This document shows, one piece after another, positions 59,586 to 64,000 of a stretch of 64,000 nucleotides of DNA. How positions within the stretch are numbered: position 1 is the first letter of the stretch; each line of letters starts with the position of its first letter. A program made the position numbers and the translations under genes. The notes under the pieces were generated by a model. That model did not search any database. It was not told the origin of the DNA and was given only the letters and a program-made list of their open reading frames with translations. The stretch is from Augochlora pura (lineage: Eukaryota; Arthropoda; Insecta; Hymenoptera; Halictidae): the NCBI RefSeq assembly GCF_028453695.1, contig NC_135777.1, positions 4,795,286 to 4,859,285 on the forward strand, in the 5' to 3' direction.

Positions 59586-61537
59586 TTCAAAGGACGGGCA
59601 ATCGAAACGGCGGAGGCGCCGCGATGGCTCGTTCACCTGATGCGTAAGCCGCACGAAATCCAGGTAACACTTTGTGTTCCGAGGCGTCTTAAAAGTTTTC
59701 CCATTTCCGTGGCGCGCGCGCTGCCGCCGCCTCCTCGAAGCCAGACACGACGACCCGGCCAGAACATTCCAGCTACATCCCGGCGCGAGATAGCCGCGCG
59801 CACGCGCTCGCGCGTGCAACCCCGTTCTCGCTAGCTTCTCGCTTCTATTCCGTTGCGCCGTGAATTGGCCCGCGATTTTTTCGCGGACGATTCATGCCGC
59901 CCGGCGAATCGAATTGCACCCGGGAAGAACCGTGCAGAGATTGAGGGCGGATGCTGCACGCACGTAGCCCCGGAAATTCACCGAGATTTCCCAGACGCCT
60001 CATCGAAGACGGAACGGCTGATCTTCTGCCCTGCGCCGCCCCGCCACTCTGTGCCTTTCTTTATTTCCGCCAGGAAACCGTTCCCGGCTCGTATCGGCAG
60101 CTGATTTTCTCAACGTCTTTTAATGGAGGCCAATTGTCCGGGAAGAACTCCCGGGGCTGGCTCCGAAAAGTCGAACGCGATGCACAGGTCTTTATGCATC
60201 TACCGTATACAACGATATGACAGAATTCGATGCTGTTGTAGAATTATTGTGGCATCGGGAATATTTCGGCACCCGATAAATAATTTTAAGAGTAGGTTTT
60301 AGGACGTTAGTGTAGTAAAGTTGTGTACTAAATTCAAACTTGTAATAATATAATATATATTGTTACTACATTATTTAAAATTCGAATTAGCTAGAAGAAT
60401 TTGTAGACGGAAGAGAAACCAGAGTTCTCTACAGGTAAAAATTCTGGATCCACTGATCAGGGATCAGCGCGAAAAACTGCATTTCCCGCTGCGTTTCGGG
60501 GTTGAGAAATTTTTGCATATTTTAGCGTCCTCGGCGCAGCGGTCTCCGACTGGGAGATAATTATTTCACGCATCGTCAGAGATTCACGAGCGACCGGCGT
60601 ATCCCGTCGGCCTGCCCAAACAAGCCGTGGGGTCGGAGTTTAGAACGAGAACGTATCCGATCGGTCTAATGCCGCGGCGCCGCGTGGCCGCCCGATGAAA
60701 AATTAAAATGTCCCTCCGCCGACTGTTTCCCGGGGCTGTCATTTCACGGGAGCGTGTCCGCTGTCCACGCCGCGTTTTCCAATTATCGATACGTGCCTCC
60801 CCGTCGGCCGATAGATAACTTCCGCTCGCCGGAGTATTTTCTGGCCGGCGCGAAATCCACGATTGCCTCGTTTTCCGGGCGCGGACGCTACGATTTTTGC
60901 TCGTTAAGGGAAAACCGCGGTGATCGATGCCCGGCTTTAATGACGACGACCGCCTCCACGCCTCTCCGGCTCCCGTCCCCTTATCCCGCTCCGCTGCTCC
61001 GTCGCCGACCCTCCTCGTCTCGCCCGGCGACCACGCGTGCGATATACCCCGTTCAAGAAATATTTCCGGAAACGAGTAATTACTTCGTTAAGAACGCACG
61101 CCGCCGACTTAACGAACCCCCTCGGCTGGTAACGAAGCCCTCTGCTCTGTGCCTCCCATCCCGCTCGGAATCGATGCGCGCCCGTTCAACGGCCGAGCGA
61201 TTCGGAATTTTGGCGGGGGCGTCGCGGAAAAAGGGGACGCGTAATTTACCGAGATTTTATGTTCCCGGCGTGGCCGCGCGACGTTGAGTTTCAAGCCGGG
61301 ATGCTGGCGCGAAACAAACGAGCGCGCGGTTTTTGCCGAGCCGCGCGCGGTACACGATGTGCGTCTAAAAGCGTTTTTAACCGGTCTATTATGGCCGTTT
61401 CCCCGGGGCCAATACCAACGCGCGTCGATCCGCTGGAATTGCACCAGGATCCCGGTAACGGGGAACACTGTCGGCCATTTTCGACTCTCGTCGCGATCAA
61501 CAATGTTCTTTTTCCGCGGATCCGTGTTCTGGAAATG

Positions 61538-61817
61538 TTAGGTTATGTCAGGTTATGTCAGCGTATGAAATGTCGGATTTTTAAGTGAATATATAAAACT
61601 GGATATCTGTTTTCAAAAGCTGTTTATTCAATATAATATGCTCCATTCGCTTTAATACAGTTTTCTCAACAAGACTTTAAAGCACAGATGCCTGTCTTTA
61701 AAAAATTCTGATACGACTATAAAAGAGGTTATGCCAAAAACAAAAGTATTATAACGAAAACAGGAAGACAAACGTTGGCATGTAAAAGAATTCGACATTT
61801 CATATGCGCCAACCTAA
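61538..61817 (-). mobile_element. decayed mariner remnant, about 280 bp
   Basis: The right end, read on the minus strand, begins TTAGGTTGGCGCATATGAAA and continues TGTCGAATT. The left end reads TTAGGTT, then an inserted-looking tandem GGTTATGTCA motif, then GCGTATGAAATGTCGGATTT. The shared inverted core is ATGAAATGTCG(G/A)ATT. TTAGGTTGGC-type termini are common in mariners. A remnant of the transposase end lies on the minus strand at 61624-61677. A clean TA duplication is not visible on the left. Confidence 0.6.
61624..61677 (-). pseudogene. mariner transposase C-terminal remnant
   Basis: On the minus strand the last codons read CIKANGAYYIE and stop. They are preceded, after an in-frame stop and probable indel, by LKSC and EN. 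This resembles the KC(I/V)...G.YFE ending of mariner transposases (family knowledge). Only about 18 codons remain, so the assignment rests on this short motif and on its position between inverted ends. Confidence 0.5.
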
Positions 61818-64000
61818 TATGTGAAATCATCTTCGAACGTTGCTTTCCGGTCCAACAGTATGCAAAATAAAAATAGTCTGCCTGCTTTCTTGAATAACTT
61901 TGTTACACCGAAAGGAGAGACGTCGATGTTGTTACTATGATATACGTCGGTATTTCTGCAAATGGCTGTTGAGGATCGTCTGACATTTTCGGTGTTACTG
62001 TCATCGAGAGACGTCGGGGATGATTCTCGAAATAGGTCGCCCCGAATTATGGCTCGGTATTTAAAACGCGATTCGAATAGCGGGGTTAGTTTCCATAAAC
62101 TTTAAAAGCTCGTCCGACCCAATGCTCGCAGCCTATTAATAACGAAGCCCGTACATTAGTCGAAAATAATCTCCGAACGTTTCCGAACATTTAAAGACAT
62201 GGAAGCGGAATCGATGCTTGTGTAATTGCGAATTTTGGCCGCGCGCAACGATCCCGGTGTTTCGAAACGAAAGTAGTCGAGCCGATCCTAAGATAGCTGT
62301 TTCCGGGAGACCCGATTCCCAAAGCCGGAAGTGGTTCTAATTAAATAAATGAGACCCCCCGAGTATTCGGAAAAAGTGCCCGGAAATAATTAAAACGTGT
62401 AATTATCCGCCGACGGGGGCGTTCTTCGTTAATTCTACGGATAATATCGCGGCGGAGGGCTCTCCCCCCACCCTTTTTTAGTTTCACTATAAATTGCGAG
62501 CGCGCTCGAGAATATCGAAGGGTCTATTCGGCTCACGGCTCCCGCCGCCGCGGAACGCCCAATCGTCCAATTATAATTTCAATCATCGAACACAGGCGGG
62601 GGAGTTAATATTCTATCTCGCCGGCTCTGTAAACAGGAAAATCCATCTGTTGCTCCCCGGAAGGGTATCATGCTCGAGTGGAAAACTAATACGCGCCGCG
62701 TGATCCATTAATATTATTACGAGCGCGGGCGCACTCTTTGTCCGTTTCATCGGACTCTAAATAAGGCCGGCTAAAAAAGGGGCTCCGACGCAGCCGGGCT
62801 GCGTTAATTCCTTTTAATCCCCGCTACATTACGGACGCCAGGAATTACGGACAATTTAAAGGAATTATGCGAGACGCTATTGTTACATCGGACACATGCG
62901 TTTTACACGCGAGGAAATTCGTTCGCGCGTTCCTCGTTTATTCCCGAAGAACAGCGAATGAAAATTTTGAAAACCGTAGGGTTACCCCTTTTGTATCGCA
63001 GTGAGAAAAAATCTGACTTTTCGATCCGCGTTCCTCTGCTAATTAACGTCGAGGCAGCCCCGAGAGATCAGGCGGGGGTTCCGGAAGCGAGGGATCGGTC
63101 CGATAGGCGATCGAACCACCCGGCGAAAAATTTACCCTCGGGCCCGGCTCATTATCGGACGAAAAACAATGTATATAATGCATATTAGCCCCCCGCGGTT
63201 GAAGAGCAATGCTAACTGGGAATGATCGTTTTCGAAATCACTCGCCACCCCATATATACCTTGATCTCGACCTCGACCGGCCGGATAAAGACAGAGCGAT
63301 CCGAGCGAGCCGAGCGAGCGGAGGCCTGTACAAGGATGGAAACCTGTTCAAAGTTTCGCAATTTGAAACCGGAACGGAATATTCCTGTTAGCAGGCACTG
63401 TCGGTATTAGAACGAGTCTTCCTCTCTATCTGCTCGCCTCGGCGTCCCTGTGCCCCTCTCCGCCCCCTATCGTCCTCCTCCGCCCCTGTTCGCGGCCTCA
63501 CCCCAGCCTCGACTGACAGAGGGGGTGGTACCTCCCTCTAACTCACTCATTTCCAGCTTCATTCATGTTCTCCTATTGATTTACTTCCTGTTCGTCCGTT
63601 CCAGCCGCGCGCGCGGCTCCAGCTCTTTCTTCCCCAAATAATTTTTCCGGAGCTCGTTCTTCCATCTAATTACCCCGTTCTTTATTCTCGGATTATACTC
63701 GTTAACTTAATTATTAATCTCGGTCAGGCGTAGACTTCTATCTATTGGCTCTGCGCCCCTCCCATTCTCCTTTACTCGGCCTGCTCGCGGCACCCGGTAA
63801 TTGTTTCCGAAAGCTGCGAGCCGAGAAAATGACATCTGATCGCTCGCTCGCGCGCTCAGGTTCTTCGTTTTCAATTAATCCCGCGTCGTTACTATTGTTC
63901 GGGACGTTACGGAAGACAGAGAGCTAGACTTTTCGCAAAATACTGCGCCGTTTAAAGTCAATAGCAGACCGCGCGGCGGGTCTTGCGGTCTCGCGGTCTC
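61818..64000. other. non-coding stretch to the window end
   Basis: No gene, inverted-repeat element or RNA gene recognised. Short open frames are Arg/Ser/Pro-rich. A pyrimidine-rich segment lies at about 63420-63650. Confidence 0.6.

Larger units (their letters stand above)
55496..61535. other. non-coding stretch with an assembly gap
   Basis: No gene was recognised on either strand. Frames up to 186 codons (56812-57372, minus) are Arg/Ser-rich without domains. The 138-codon minus-strand frame at 55511-55927 begins just beyond the nested elements; I could not match it to the missing part of the piggyBac transposase. The region holds GA microsatellites (57556-57581, 58304-58353), a GGTC repeat and the N gap. 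Confidence 0.55.

Noticed and set aside
60754..61287. 177-codon plus-strand frame
   Set aside because: Pro/Arg/Ser-rich without a domain and overlapped by a minus-strand frame; treated as stop-poor sequence.

Overview
The window reads as nuclear DNA of an insect, most likely a hymenopteran (bee, ant or wasp). This is an inference. CpG is plainly not depleted (CGCG runs are everywhere), GA/CT microsatellites are common, the transposon relics are mariner, Tc1 and piggyBac types, and one fragment of inserted mitochondrial DNA reads with the invertebrate code (TGA = Trp, AGA = Ser) in the arthropod order nad4-trnH-nad5. The species cannot be named from the sequence.

Almost all of the 64 kb looks intronic or intergenic. 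I found no complete protein gene. The best coding evidence is one possible internal exon at 152-302 (+), with good splice sites and a 50-codon open frame. Weaker exon-like segments lie at 5603-5707, 9652-9775 and 23976-24104. If 152-302 is real, the window is mainly downstream intron of a long gene. The longest open frames (up to 343 codons) are Arg/Ser/Pro-rich, lack recognisable domains, and look like by-products of stop-poor, CpG-rich sequence.

What can be read clearly is a set of decayed mobile elements. Around 5 kb lies a 182-bp TTAA-flanked piggyBac-type miniature element. At 19.2-21.0 kb a polypyrimidine arm and its inverted polypurine counterpart flank a Tc1-like relic, resembling a foldback element. 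At 27.0 kb a Tc1-type terminus is fused to an internally deleted mariner. At 36.4-36.9 kb there is a TA-flanked Tc1-like miniature element that keeps the transposase C-terminus.

The 46.0-55.5 kb interval is the densest: a TTGA-flanked piggyBac-type element, a mariner with 96-bp inverted repeats, a TTAA-flanked 154-bp element, a nuclear mitochondrial fragment, and a piggyBac transposase relic holding one miniature element that itself holds another. A 280-bp mariner remnant lies at 61.5-61.8 kb. A 100-N assembly gap (58354-58453) begins inside a GA tract. No CRISPR array, tRNA, rRNA or recognisable microRNA was seen apart from the mitochondrial trnH remnant.

All coordinates and identities were read by eye; no alignment or database search was run.
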